A DNA stretch of 64,000 bases from Leptasterias polaris (lineage: Eukaryota > Echinodermata > Asteroidea > Forcipulatida > Asteriidae), in contig JAZGTN010000026.1 in the NCBI GenBank assembly GCA_037783415.1, forward strand, positions 1,943,001-2,007,000. Direction: 5' to 3'. A program made the translations under genes and the position numbers. The number at the start of each line of letters is the position of its first letter. Positions within the stretch are counted from its first letter, which is position 1. Below are positions 23,601 to 33,014 of the stretch, in pieces. The notes below the pieces were generated by a model. It had not been told where the DNA came from. It did not search any database and saw only the letters and a program-made list of their open reading frames with translations.

Positions 23601-23993
23601 TCTTCCTCATCTGTGTAGTACGCGGATAACGAAAGTAAAAGGCCCCCAGCGTAGGACAGTATCCCCAATTCTATACACTGTTTGGCTTCATTTTGCCATA
23701 ATGTGCCTCATTCGTTGAATCATTTAACTACTGCATGTTCAATAATATTCAGCAGTTTAATTTGAATGAAGTATATATAATTGTGATAAACGTTATGAAG
23801 TAGGCCTACATTATCAAATTAACTCACCTGTGACGATATCACCTGGTATGAAATATGGGTCCATCGTCAAACTGAAGAGTCCTTGATCATCAGGCCGAGC
23901 TATGTCATAGAACTCGCAGCAGCAGCCCTGCGCATGCGGTACCACTGACGACACAACACAAGTTAAGGTCACGATGGTGATAAAGTGCTTCAT
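14217..23993 (-). CDS. Gene A: Reeler/HYR/GAIN adhesion GPCR (13 exons read)
   Basis: Adhesion-class GPCR, a cell-surface receptor that self-cleaves at its GPS site. Exons in transcript order: 23993-23828 (signal peptide), 23329-22955, 22540-22479, 20873-20634 (HYR), 20404-20301, 19020-18877, 18603-18240, 17819-17629 (GAIN), 17004-16837 (GPS), 16324-16215 (TM1), 15470-15205 (TM2-4), 14865-14784, 14676-14217 (TM5-7, tail, stop). Borders have GT donors and AG acceptors. Phases agree at all joins except the first, where a phase 1-to-2 exon is missing between 23828 and 23329. The exons read total 2732 coding bases; adding a 271-base Reeler exon like that at 3581-3851 would give exactly 3003, a closed frame. 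The tail ends S-T-E-L, a class I PDZ-ligand pattern. Ligand and signalling partner cannot be read. A paralogous 3' fragment lies at 27.7-29.0 kb. Confidence 0.85.
14784..14865 (-). CDS. Gene A exon: end of TM4 to extracellular loop 2
   Basis: 82-bp exon, phase 1 in and phase 2 out. The peptide contains GIPAVIVSVTLGVPYFIG, the second half of TM4 and start of loop 2. The acceptor is tgtgtttcag and the donor GTAAGT. Confidence 0.85.
15205..15470 (-). CDS. Gene A exon: TM2, TM3 and start of TM4
   Basis: 266-bp exon, phase 2 in and phase 1 out. TM2 is LLNLCVSLILLYGVFLVGI. A conserved loop cysteine (EVACIIFAAL) begins TM3, which ends CWSSAEAIVCFYLLV, close to the adhesion-GPCR TM3 pattern. The acceptor is ccctctttag and the donor GTAAGA. 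Confidence 0.9.
15471..16214. other. Gene A intron holding a duplication breakpoint
   Basis: Nothing coding seen. Homology to the 27-29 kb copy ends near 15695, so this intron contains the right-hand breakpoint of the segmental duplication. Confidence 0.6.
16215..16324 (-). CDS. Gene A exon: TM1
   Basis: 110-bp exon, phase 0 in and phase 2 out. The short stalk SHGGHAVDPVLDILSKI is followed by TM1 GISIAALILTIIVTVI. The donor is GTAAGT. It has no counterpart near the 3' copy at 27.7-29.0 kb. Confidence 0.85.
16368..16610. mobile_element. MITE with TTAA flanks (piggyBac-like), inside gene A intron
   Basis: Outer inverted repeats: the left begins TGGGCCGGGTCGTCATAATC (16368-), and the right (to 16610) is its complement with a few mismatches. 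A second inner pair, GCTGCACATGGAATTAT at 16452 onward with its counterpart at 16553-16575, makes most of the 243 bp foldable. TTAA occurs directly on both sides (16364-16367, 16611-16614), as for piggyBac and Kolobok insertions. No ORF. Confidence 0.8.
16837..17004 (-). CDS. Gene A exon: GPS autoproteolysis site
   Basis: 168-bp exon, phase 0 in and out. It carries the full GPS pattern: CVFWD, GNWSTEGC, then LCHCNHLTNFAVL. The predicted cleavage is between Leu and Thr of HLT, the canonical tripeptide, so self-cleavage should be possible. The acceptor is gttgttttttag and the donor GTACGT. Confidence 0.95.
17005..17628. other. Gene A intron, no feature
   Basis: AT-rich sequence without recognisable repeats or additional exons. 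The exons on either side join in phase 0. Confidence 0.6.
17629..17819 (-). CDS. Gene A exon: GAIN subdomain B, first part
   Basis: 191-bp exon entering in phase 1 and leaving in phase 0. It contains VFFVVYATTILFQLP and NSLVISGSIGG, beta strands typical of the GAIN domain. The acceptor at ttgcag just above 17819 was chosen over a nearer AG at 17803 because only it keeps frame with the upstream exon. Confidence 0.85.
17820..18239. other. Gene A intron with long G and C homopolymers
   Basis: A 17-base G run at 17878-17894 and an 18-base C run at 18145-18162 lie about 250 bp apart. On one strand they could pair or form G-quadruplex-like structure. They may also be sites of assembly length error. 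Confidence 0.7.
18240..18603 (-). CDS. Gene A exon: GAIN domain core
   Basis: 364-bp exon, phase 0 in and phase 1 out. It includes VIKSVDNIMNVPDASF, SSAKILQAFESQL and ISMSLDNLAVEVLPSVSLAI, which match the helical GAIN-A to GAIN-B transition. The acceptor is atctctgctag and the donor AAG|GTTTGA, which is weaker than its neighbours. Confidence 0.85.
18877..19020 (-). CDS. Gene A exon: GAIN subdomain A
   Basis: 144-bp exon, phase 0-0. It encodes an amphipathic helical segment (VEQVSAALANVTSHPGIL, then FVALLLENIVKIE), typical of the helix bundle that starts GAIN domains. The donor is GTACGT. Confidence 0.8.
19021..20300. other. Gene A intron, mostly featureless
   Basis: Contains an AAT microsatellite near 20010-20030. 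No further exon is required, because the flanking exons already join in phase 0. Confidence 0.6.
20301..20404 (-). CDS. Gene A exon: cysteine-bearing linker before GAIN
   Basis: 104-bp exon, phase 1 in and phase 0 out. Short peptide with five cysteines (DVCMCYIN, VCIMDESCNV; the count includes both CxC residues) and a helical end DDMLQQLSQ. It links the HYR domain to the GAIN helices. The acceptor is cttgtccatag and the donor GTAAGT. Confidence 0.75.
20634..20873 (-). CDS. Gene A exon: HYR domain
   Basis: 240-bp symmetric phase 1-1 exon encoding one complete hyalin repeat (HYR): VPSIRCPIDMTV, ATATDNAGNAPTVEC, LELGPNQVTCTATDGAGNVA, then ECFYIITIEG. HYR is an immunoglobulin-like extracellular module common in deuterostome adhesion proteins. 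The acceptor is ttttttcaacag and the donor GTAACT. Confidence 0.9.
20874..22478. other. Gene A intron
   Basis: Contains a CT microsatellite at 21196-21212 and a 16-base G run at 21889-21904. No extra exon is required, since phases on both sides agree. Confidence 0.6.
22479..22540 (-). CDS. Gene A exon: short extracellular exon
   Basis: 62-bp exon, phase 2 in and phase 1 out, encoding ALVYRTPLFYLVSSYSVSRN. The acceptor is ttggtttccag and the donor GTGAGT. Phase closure with both neighbours is the main evidence; the peptide resembles nothing I can name. Confidence 0.65.
22955..23329 (-). CDS. Gene A exon: end of Reeler plus novel extracellular segment
   Basis: 375-bp exon, phase 2 in and out. 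Its first residues, PVYRVAVSSYD, fit the last strand of a Reeler domain, and DNVDF at the end of the Reeler exon at 3.6 kb would join directly. The next about 110 residues contain one cysteine, two Asn-glycosylation sequons (NVTS, NCTS) and FYWLPAPTFDVQN; I do not recognise this part. The acceptor is aattctag and the donor AAG|GTAACT. Confidence 0.75.
23330..23827. other. Gene A first intron: expected Reeler exon absent
   Basis: The flanking exons require a phase 1-to-2 exon between them, by homology the Reeler middle exon. No THT or FRGF-type peptide is found in any frame here. The sequence instead contains a repeat fragment at 23411-23475 also found at 4787-4849. Loss by deletion, or a gap in assembly, is possible. 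Confidence 0.6.
23828..23993 (-). CDS. Gene A exon 1: signal peptide and start of Reeler domain
   Basis: The start is taken at ATG 23993, because it places a hydrophobic signal peptide (MKHFITIVTLTCVVSSVV) directly at the N-terminus with probable cleavage after HAQG. An in-frame ATG 14 codons upstream is possible. The mature part begins with three cysteines and reaches LFSLTMDPYFIPGDIVT, which fits the N-terminal third of a Reeler domain. It ends in phase 1 at a GTGAGT donor. Confidence 0.8.
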
Positions 23994-24859
23994 AATTACA
24001 GTGGATTTCTTATATCCAAAAAAGGTTACAACCACACCATCATCTTGTCTAACTCTTCGAACGTTGGTTCACGATGTCTAAAAATCTATACAATATTTAC
24101 TGCTTGGTGGTTTACAAGAAAGTGAGCAGTCATGTTACAACTTTTATTTTTGACCTTCGAATGCCGAAGCAGGCAAGTTATTTCATTCAATCTGAAAAGC
24201 CCATTACAATTAAATGCAACCAACCACACACAAATAAAGCATTCACGGTGTTTCCCTCATGGTCTAGTGCTCGCTTATATATATTTACTTATAGCTTTGA
24301 CAGACACAGAGACCGTGTATTTACAATGAAAACTGCGGTTTTGACTTTGAAGTAAATTATTTGAACAGCCCTTTCTAACCCTCATGGCGTCATTATGTGC
24401 GCCGAGCGCATTTATTGTACTTTGTGCCTTTTCTAATAAGTATTTCACATCAAAGATTGCGGTCCGTACAATGCTGGTAAGGTTGCCGCAGTTGACGGTT
24501 ATTTCACAATGAGAGTAAAACCACAATAAACTGACACAACAGAATCCCACAGACATTGACCGGAAACAAAAACCAATAATATTACGTAGTAATTACACAT
24601 CTTGCAGGTGTATAAGCGATCCCAATGGAGAGGAACAGCTAGATTTGGCCCACCAAAATAGTATAAATCAAATAAAAAAGATTCCCTTTTTATTCTAAAA
24701 GGCAACGTATGTAAATATTTACAAATCAATAGAATGTTCATTCACTGAAATTATAAAATAAAATAAAAATGTCACTTTACACATTTTAGCAAAATACTTT
24801 GAAATTGTCCGTAAACTTATCTAATACATACCAATCAATGGAGTAACTGTTAAACTATG
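23994..24859. other. Upstream of gene A, no feature recognised
   Basis: Should hold the 5' UTR and promoter of gene A (minus strand). No TATA box or initiator could be assigned. A 93-codon minus-strand frame at 24275-24556 has no recognisable family and no convincing splice borders. Confidence 0.4.
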
Positions 24860-25423
24860 GTGGTTAGAATGAAGTGGATTTTTGGGGGAAAGCTCTCAAC
24901 TATCACGGATCTATAAAAATAGCTATTTGACTTTGAATCTAATAGACCCCTTGCATCGCGAAACGCTACACGGATGCTGAGGAGGTCACACGCACGTTTT
25001 TACGCACAAAGAACACCTATCGTCCAATGATCTGCCTCCTTTGGCCTTAGTGAGGGCGCTTTTTGGCCTCAGTGAGGGCGCTTTTTAAGAGTTTGACGTC
25101 ATATGTAAGGGGTCTATTGTCTGAACCAATACAAAGCAGCTTTAAACAGAGTTAGTTTACTTAAAGGCTCTGCTAGGGTCGAGTTAATTTCATTGAGAAA
25201 AATTAAGGTTAAGTTGTTGCTTATAATTTACCTTAAAAGGTTAATCAAGTGACGGAATGTTGAACCGCAACACAATCCTTCCTTTTTCCCCTTCTGATTT
25301 TGGTCATGATCAATGCTTCGAGTGCCAGGGAAAGAAGGGGAATTTCCCTTTACAAATTTTCAAAAGATCAATATGTGTCGTTTTGTGTCCAGAACGTATT
25401 TTTATGGTAAGTGTTTCGCAGAC
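24860..25423. repeat. Dispersed repeat, copy 3 of 3 (part of segmental copy B)
   Basis: Homologous to 13412-13815, starting at 'ctctcaactatcacggatct' and ending at the insertion point of the LTR-like element. It is interrupted by a 168-bp MITE at 24951-25118. Confidence 0.7.
24951..25118. mobile_element. 168-bp MITE with 12-bp perfect TIRs
   Basis: Begins AATAGACCCCTT and ends with its exact complement AAGGGGTCTATT (25107-25118); the next bases also largely match. It contains a 'cagtgagggcgctttttggc' direct repeat. Absent from the paralogous site at 13.5 kb. No clear target duplication. Confidence 0.7.
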
Positions 25424-27301
25424 TGTCACAGACTGTTTACGCGGTCTTGGATTTTTAGATGAGCACCTTTGCACCAACACTCCATAAAACAACTCGGACA
25501 AAATAAGAGGACAAGGAGAGAATGATTAGGATACACTATAGAAGAATTAACAATTACCATTTATTTAAACTGAATACAACTGGCGACTTAGCCCTGGTAG
25601 GACGTCAGTCAGTGCCGCTGCACTGACATACTGGGTATAAAGATCCTGTATAATACGAACACAATTTTAGGTACAAATTTTTCATATTTTTACCTGATTT
25701 GAGAAGCTGAAACTCCATTCATATATTCTTGGTGTCCATAACTACACTTTTTATGAATTCACAACTAACAAATACATCCATGGATGACATTATTTCCAAA
25801 AATAAGTCCGAGTTGTGCACTAGCGATGTGACCATCGTGTACCAATTGACTGTTAAAGCTCATGTGCGCATGCGCGATATGCATCATACTACAGAAAACG
25901 CGCATGCGCGTAAGCATTCTCAAGCGGTTCACAAGCTGTCAGTTTAGGCTGTCGCAACGAATGCGTCAATTTCCATTTTATTTTCACAATAATGTCATCC
26001 AAGGAAAACATTTACAATTCTGAATAAAGCAGGCATAAAGTTCAGGACAAAAGGAATATGTGAGTCAAGTTTCAGCTTCCTCAAAAAGGTCAAAATGTGA
26101 AAATCATAAATTTTTTCGCAATGACAGAGCACCTTTATACCCTGGACTCCGTCGCGTTGTATGCGACGGAGGAGTCCAACCTGGGCTAACTGGCAACGGT
26201 ATTTAAATAAAATGCAAGTATAAACAAAACTTATCGAAAAAGCCGGCTCAACTCAATCAACTAAAATAAACAAGTAAACCTCAAGGGTGAGCAGTGACTT
26301 CATGGGTCCTCCCTCAACTCTGGCCTCTATAGCGGCGGGGCTCGCCTTGCCGTGTCTGGCAGAGTGACCTCCCGTCTCTCTTTCTTCTGGTGGTTGCTCT
26401 AACCCAAGTTCCAAAACCCTAAAATTTAAAAGCAATTACGCTACACTGTAATTCTCGTATTAAAAATTCACAAAGATTAAGTAATTGCTCACTGAATTTC
26501 CAGGGCGCCATTTTATACATATTAATTTGCACCACATAACGTACGGTTAATCTCCCAATTAAACTACAAAGATCCATAAAATTCTACGACCAAACTAAAC
26601 TCCACATAGTATCATTATTTGATACAAGATGCTCAGATTATTGAAATGCAAAATACAGTCTATAAATCTGCAGTTGCGTTTTTCACAACTTTTACTTTAT
26701 GCTATGAATAAGACATTTTGCAAACATTACTTACAGGTTTGACCCTGGAGTTGGCTGAGGTGACGAGGCTGCAAGACCATAATCAGCTTTTCCAGCTTTT
26801 CAGCTCTCTGACCAGTAGTAATCTACGTGAGTTGCTCTCTAAGCTCTCTACTACTCAAGCACTGGTATAATAAACTGAAACTACCCCTACTCTCTAAGCG
26901 GGGGTTACTCCAGGGCCTCAAGTTGCCCGGCCTGACTTCGTCTTTCTTTGCAGCCAAGTGCCTAACCAACGCCCTTCCCTCGCCTTGAGTACTTCAGTTG
27001 GAGGAACTTGAAAACTATTCAAAAACCCTGTTCCATTACGGAACACAATAGTGACCACCTTGTACCTCTAATAATACAACTTGATCACCGAGAACAATTT
27101 ATAGGGCTCCCTCTCTGGGTGCTCACGGCCCAACCCATAATTAGCTACAGTGTAATGCATAACTTACATTTTTGACCATTCCGGTAATACACCCCCTCAA
27201 TACATACAACTGAACTTTACACAATACCATCTACATTCCAAATCCATTAATTCCGCAATGTTATTCACGGGGAATAGTAGTATTGAAATCACATTGTGAC
27301 A
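25424..27301 (-). mobile_element. 1878-bp LTR-like insertion (probable solo LTR)
   Basis: The insertion is absent from the paralogous site at about 13815. It begins TGTCACA and ends TGTGACA, the TG...CA short inverted ends of LTRs. It is flanked by CAGAC on both sides (25419-25423 and 27302-27306), a 5-bp duplication typical of LTR retrotransposon integration. Read on the minus strand, a TATA-box-like CCTATAAATTG lies about 200 bp from the right end, which suggests transcription in that direction. No gag, protease, RT or integrase motif is present, so a solo LTR fits best. An unusual non-autonomous element is the alternative. Confidence 0.75.
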
Positions 27302-27696
27302 CAGACGATGGGAACAAAAAACGTTAAAGACCAAACAAGAAAGAAAATATAACGTAGGCATATGCTAAGTCGTCATGAGCTTGGGGAATGCTAAGTCGTT
27401 ATAAAACTATCTTATTACAAGCTGTCTTATACTGCACCAAAACCAACTATTTTGCTTATTTTAACAAAATTGTTTTTAGTATTAAAAAAAGTTACCAAAC
27501 ATTTTTAGTGTTGAATTTAAACGCCGAAGTGTTGTACGTTTCCACATTGACTATTCACTGAAAAAGGTAGTTTTTTATACAAACTCATTAAACATTCATT
27601 TGTGTGTTCTAAAAAATGTATTCTAAAGTTCAAAGATTTTTACCCTAATGCTTGTGCAAATTATGTACCATATTTTATTTCATTAGTGTTGTTAAA
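27302..27696. other. 3' flank of the partial GPCR copy
   Basis: Homologous to 13815-14216 with many small indels, in contrast to the near-identical exons that follow. No gene. Confidence 0.7.
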
Positions 27697-28957
27697 CTAC
27701 AGCCCAGTGGAATTGGTATGTCCGCTATTGCTCCGTCCGTCCTTTGACGTAGAACGGCTGCCTCCAGAATGAGCCCTCTTTGATGACGAACAACAAAACA
27801 GTTTCTCCAGACCTTGCCTACCTTTCTTACGGAACGCAACAAATAACACGAACACTAATAAGCCGATGAGAGAGTTCAGGATCGCAAAGATGTACTGAAA
27901 GGTCAAAGTGAAGTTGCCAATAGCCAGGAAACCAAAGATCCATGTACCACCGAGGAGGATAGCTAAGGGAATCATGGTGCGAGCCTGACGGAGGACAAGA
28001 TCTGCTCGCGTCTCTTGACGGGTCAGGCTGCTGTCGACGCGCTGGCAAACTAACCGACGGAACACTAAGATGTAGATGAAGACATTGAAGAGGAGAAGTG
28101 CTCCAACAGGGAGCAATACACCAAAGTAGATTGGGTTACCAGAAGACAGGAAACAACTGATGAAGGATAACAACAATAATCGTCATTGTTAGATTCAGTC
28201 CGGGCATTTTCAACAACATATTTTCATTTAGAACCAAAATAATGATTTATAGAAATGTTTTTCGAAATCAACTTACTATTTGTCAAACGCAACATTCACT
28301 TGTCTACCAATAAAATAAGGGACACCCAATGTGACTGACACAATAACTGCAGGAATACCTGAAACACAGAAACAAACAAAAACGAGTAGTGAGAGGACTT
28401 TATCGTCCATCATGAAGACCTAACAAAGTGTAAAGATTCTGATGACCAATCTTTGAAATTTAAAGAGGAGATTACGAACGTAAATTTATTTTCTTAACTG
28501 TTAGAAGACGCTAGGTAGCAGTATTTTTTGTGAATGCTTCTTCTCGTGTTCAAGCTGCTCAAATGCTATTCATCCATCAGTATATGGCAACCCGAATGGC
28601 AGTGTCGGTAGCCACAGCCAGGTCATCAGTAGTTGAAAGCTGTTGCGCATGCTTAAAATAATTGTAAATTACCTGCTAATTTCCCATTCAATCTTACCCC
28701 AGCAAAAGAACACCATTCGCAGTAGGTAACCATTGGCTATATGCGTGCGTGTCAGGACGAGAAGGTAGAAACAAACAATGGCCTCGGCCGATGACCAACA
28801 GACAGACGAGAGAAAGAAGTAGTGGATGAGAGCAGCGAAGATGATGCAAGCCACTTCTTGTTGAATCATCTCAATGCCAACAAGGAAGACTCCATAGAGC
28901 AAGATGAGAGACACGCAGAGATTTAATAAAGTCTTCCGGGGTGTAGATGACATGTCT
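27697..28957 (-). pseudogene. Partial adhesion GPCR copy (last three exons of gene A duplicated)
   Basis: Exons 28957-28698, 28358-28277 and 28156-27697 match the TM2-TM4, loop and TM5-tail exons of gene A. All splice sites, phases and the stop codon are preserved. Changes are few: two codons lost near the start (DIIM becomes DM), an Ile-to-Val change in TM7, and the C-terminus S-T-G-L instead of S-T-E-L. No TM1, GPS, GAIN or signal exon was found in the 7 kb to its right. It therefore lacks a start and is treated as a truncated duplicate. It could be transcribed if an upstream promoter or exon lies beyond what I recognise. Confidence 0.8.
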
Positions 28958-29188
28958 CTAAAGAGGGGAGGAAGAGAGCGAGATGAAATAATAATTTTGT
29001 TTGTCATGTTTTGTTTTTAACCAAGGAAAAAAACAGACATGCTGTCATCCTAAGAGTAAGACCTTAATCATACTGCCACCATCTTGGTCATGAACCTGGT
29101 ATCAAACAACGGGACTGAATGCCACCATCTAGGTCAGATCTCTTGCATCAAATAACAGTACTGGATGTCAATATTCGTTTTATAAAAA

Positions 29189-29830
29189 GAACACTTTCCA
29201 GTAGTTTCATCAGGTTAACTCACCAGCTGTGCTAGCTCAATATGGGGGTGGGACCATTTGGGCGTGTCTGGCAGGCACAACCCACCACTAAAAATGTCTG
29301 GCAGTGGCCATTCATGATACCTGGACCTAGGCTGAACATTTTCCAATAGGTTTCATCAGGTTAACTCACCAGCTGTGCTAGCTCAATATGGGGGGTGGGG
29401 CCATTTGGGCGTGTCTGGCAGGCACAACCCACCACTAAAAATGTATGGCAGTGGCCATTCATGATACCTGTACCTAGGCTGAACATTTTCCAGTAGTTTC
29501 ATCAGGTTAACTCACCAGCTGTGCTAGCTCAATATGGGGGGTGGGGCCATTTGGGCGTGTCTGGCAGGCACAACCCACCACTAAAAATGTCTGGCAGTGG
29601 CCATTCATGATACCTGGACCTAGGCTGAACATTTTCCAGTAGGTTTCATCAGGTTAACTCACCAGCTGTGCTAGCTCATTTTTGGGGTGGTGGTTATTTA
29701 CGTCTGGCAGGCACCCCCCACCACCGAAAATGTCTGGCAGTGGCCATTCGTGATATCTGGGACTATGCCGAACAATTTCCAATAGGTTTCATCAGGTTAA
29801 CTCACCAGCTGTGCTAGCTCATTTTTGGGG
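29189..29830. repeat. Tandem array, 143-147 bp unit, about 4.5 copies
   Basis: Units begin GAACATTTTCCAGTAGG-like at 29189, 29334, 29481, 29627 and 29770. Each carries 'tttcatcaggttaactcacc', 'agctgtgctagctca' and 'gtctggcaggcacaaccca'. Copies 1-3 are nearly identical, while copies 4-5 diverge after 'gctagctca'. Confidence 0.9.
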
Positions 29831-32800
29831 CCCTCCTCAATGGCCCCCCTGACCACACCCACCAGAGTGAGCTCGGCAGACGTCCATTTCCTTACATGGG
29901 CATGTACATGGACCATTGCTGTATACATGAAAATTGGTTAACTTTCCAGCTATGCTGACCCCCCTGGGCTCCTGCTCTATCTCGAAATAAACGTCGATAT
30001 TCAGAAGACTGTCAACTCAAAGAATGTATCCCATGCTGCGTTACGAGATCATGTTGTACCTTATTTTTCATTGTACCAAAGGTTTTTTTTTGCAAAAATA
30101 AAAGTTAATGATAATTTTAACATAATTTGAACAATACTTATTTTATTTTTACAGAACATACAAGGAAAGCCAAAAGTGTTACCAAAAATATATAAATTAA
30201 TAAACGAATAAATAACAACAATTAACAAAATAGGTCATCAAAATGATATTCACACACAGACCCCTGTTCCAGATTGACATTAAAAGATCCGTTCTATCAC
30301 GATAAAAGCATGCAATCCATGGGTCCGTAAATAGGAATTACCTCTGCTACCCTGATCAAGTCTTATTAAGAAAAGGACATTCAGGATGCTTTTGGTCGTA
30401 CTTTGAGTGACCAGGAAATTCCTTGCTGTTTTTATTTTAGTGTGATAAAGTCAATATTATTTCAAGTCGTCTTGCAACGCAGTAAACTGAAAAATCTGGA
30501 AAGTAATCTCACGCTGTAAACAACATTTTAAAATGTGTATACAATTATACTAAATAAAGGACATATTGTGGATGTGCATTGTGGATGTGCCGTTGAGGTC
30601 CCCCTCATCTGCAGGAGCTTAACACGAGAATCAACGAATTAAAATTTCAAATCATGCCAAGTTTCATTTATATGAAGACACTCAGACCGTAGTTACACCT
30701 TTGTTTGTAGTCTCAAAGCACGTAATGACATTACATTGCTTTGTTGCGACTATCTTATTTTAGCATATTATAACCAAATCCATTTTCAAAGTACAAGGTT
30801 GTTCCAAACTTAAAGCTCATTGATATGATTTCAAAGTACAGACCAGCAAAATTCATCCACACGATAGTTTTGAACGACCGTCAAAGTCGGGGAAAATAAC
30901 GTGCGAAGACACCCCAAATCCACCGTACGACGACATGGAAATAAAAATCATAAATACAATATTTGACAAAACATAAACAATGTTTAATTGTTTTACTTTA
31001 TTTTTTGTTTTTATTTTAACAACTCCGACCAACCAATTAAAAAAAAAATAAACACAGGTTGGTAAATGGTGTGTTCATTGAAAATTGGAGGGTGGAAATT
31101 CATTTACTCTTTTGAATAGCAATGATCGATGTTATACATCTTTAAAATCCGAGTATGCAAAATATACAATTTGACTGCCTCAATATTTTATCCTTTTATT
31201 TTCTGGAATGTTATTTAATGGCTACGCGCGAGTAAGCCCCTTTAAAAGGCTTGACCACCTTTTGTGTGGTCTGCAGTGCCCATGCAGGCATACACGTTGT
31301 GCGACCCGTTTTGTGCAGCGTTGGACCCAAATCTCCTCCGTCTTCGACGACTACCTCCTTATTCACCAATGGATCGTGGCCGAGAGTGACGGTGCTGCTG
31401 GACTTGTCATGGCTTCTGACCCGAACTCCCGAGTTGTTGGAGAAGCTGGACGAAACGTGTGCACTTTATAAATCTTGTTAGGGAACTGACTGGACGAAAC
31501 GTGTGCACTTTATAAATCTTGTTAGGGAACTGACTGGGCGAGGGCATATTCTTTAAGCCTCCTTAAGGTAAATATTACTCGGCCGAACCTAATTTGCTTT
31601 AATTGATCTTTGCCGGCTTACCATTAATATCTGCCTCTGTTTTGCTTAAATCATGCTTTATGTGGCCTAAATGCTCTGTAACTTATGTGGCTTTACCGTT
31701 ATTAATGTTTCTTTAACTCGATTGTTCTGCTTATTGGTTTATGTATTTAATATCACTCTGAATGTATTTCATTGATTGCTTCTGTGCTTTTACATGCAAG
31801 GTCTTTGTTCTTGTCCCGTTTCACACAAATTGCGCGGTCGTGCTTTCCAGCACGGAACAATGTGCTTTGGGAAAAGGATTTTATTTGAGTTTCAGTTCAA
31901 CCTAATTATTATGTTGAGTTTGACCCTTTTCTGAAACAAATTGTATAATATAGTATATTCTGTGTCCTTAGCCAATCTTGCTAATCAGGCCGATTTTTAT
32001 ATCCGGTTTCGTTGACATTAAACGACTGGGAAAAATACTATTTCCCCTGGACAGGATACCAGTCCATCGCAGATTGATCCACCACTCTCGCTGGTACCCA
32101 TGTGTGCTCCTGGGTGGAGACTAACCAATTATGGTTATGTACCTTGCTTAAGGACGCAGGTGTCGCAACTTACCAGGCCAGGGGGCCGATTTCACAAAGC
32201 AGTAATTACCATAGTGATTTGTATTGTGACATCACTCTTTGCTAAGCAACTGCGATGGATTTGCAGTTACGATCAATCTTAACTCTTTGTGAAATCGAGC
32301 CCCCCCCCCCCCGTTCTGTAAATACCGAACTTGAGTCCACCGTCCTCGACCGCTCGACCACGACACATAATATACCATTATTCACTGTATTAAGAGAAGT
32401 TTTTGAATAACAAAACAATACAAATAAGGTTGTCAAATAAAACATTACAATTTTCAATTATAAGACCTGCTTATAATTAACCCACAATGTATTTCCAAAA
32501 ACGTGAGTCCACTGTTATGTTTAATTCATGGAGTCGTAATGTCCTGCGGCTTTTGCTTTATATTTTCTGCTTAGAAAAGGGCTTTTAAGGCACTAATTAA
32601 TATAATAATTAGTAACATATTTTGTTGGCTTGGACCCTTTACTTAAACACACTTTATGACATCACTTTCTCAATTTGCTGAAGTGTTTTTTCAGCAAGTA
32701 AATTTAGTTTCGTCGCTGAACCAATTTTGTGAACTTTCTTAAGATGCAAGTATATCTCGTAATTATTTACGCCCTTTATTTAATTGAATCAGACTTCAGG

Positions 32801-33014
32801 TCTATTGGTTGTCGTGAGAGTAAATTCACTGCCATCCTCTAGTTTACTCATAAACGCTTCATAACACGTCGGAAACGGGGGCTGACCACCTAAAAGTAAA
32901 CCAAGGGATGAGTCTTCCAAGGCGTGGCTGTATATAAACATACTATTTTTACAACATTGAGCCAACCATGCGATTTAGCAAATCATTAAAACATAACCCA
33001 CCTTTTTCAATCAG
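29831..33014. other. Intergenic DNA, mostly featureless
   Basis: A 44-bp direct duplication (start CTGGACGAAACGTGTGC, 31446 and 31490) follows an open frame at 31208-31471 that I cannot assign. 32040-32175 resembles the body of the SINE family seen at 4.0 and 56.0 kb. The remaining AT-rich sequence shows no exon or element. Confidence 0.5.
32179..32312. mobile_element. Small MITE with 'gatttcacaaag' TIRs
   Basis: Begins CAGGGGGCCGATTTCACAAAG-like at 32179 and ends CTTTGTGAAATCGAGCCCCC, giving inverted termini of about 18-20 bp. The right end runs into a 13-base C tract. The CAGGG start suggests a hAT-type element, but no target duplication is clear. Confidence 0.65.

Larger units (their letters stand above)
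27302..29188. repeat. Segmental duplication, copy B (right part)
   Basis: Counterpart of 13815-15695. Similarity ends near 29185 at 'ttcgttttataaaaag', immediately before the 147-bp tandem array. The breakpoint thus coincides with a repeat boundary. Confidence 0.9.

Noticed and set aside
24275..24556. 93-codon minus frame upstream of gene A, considered as an extra exon
   Set aside because: Contains a plausible helix but no known motif, no paired splice sites and no phase link to gene A exon 1.
26253..26435. 60-codon frame inside the LTR-like insertion
   Set aside because: No gag, protease or other retroelement motif; short and unsupported.
31208..31481. Two overlapping plus frames of 76-87 codons
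   Set aside because: No recognisable family; the ends overlap a 44-bp direct duplication. Kept only as a note in the gap description.
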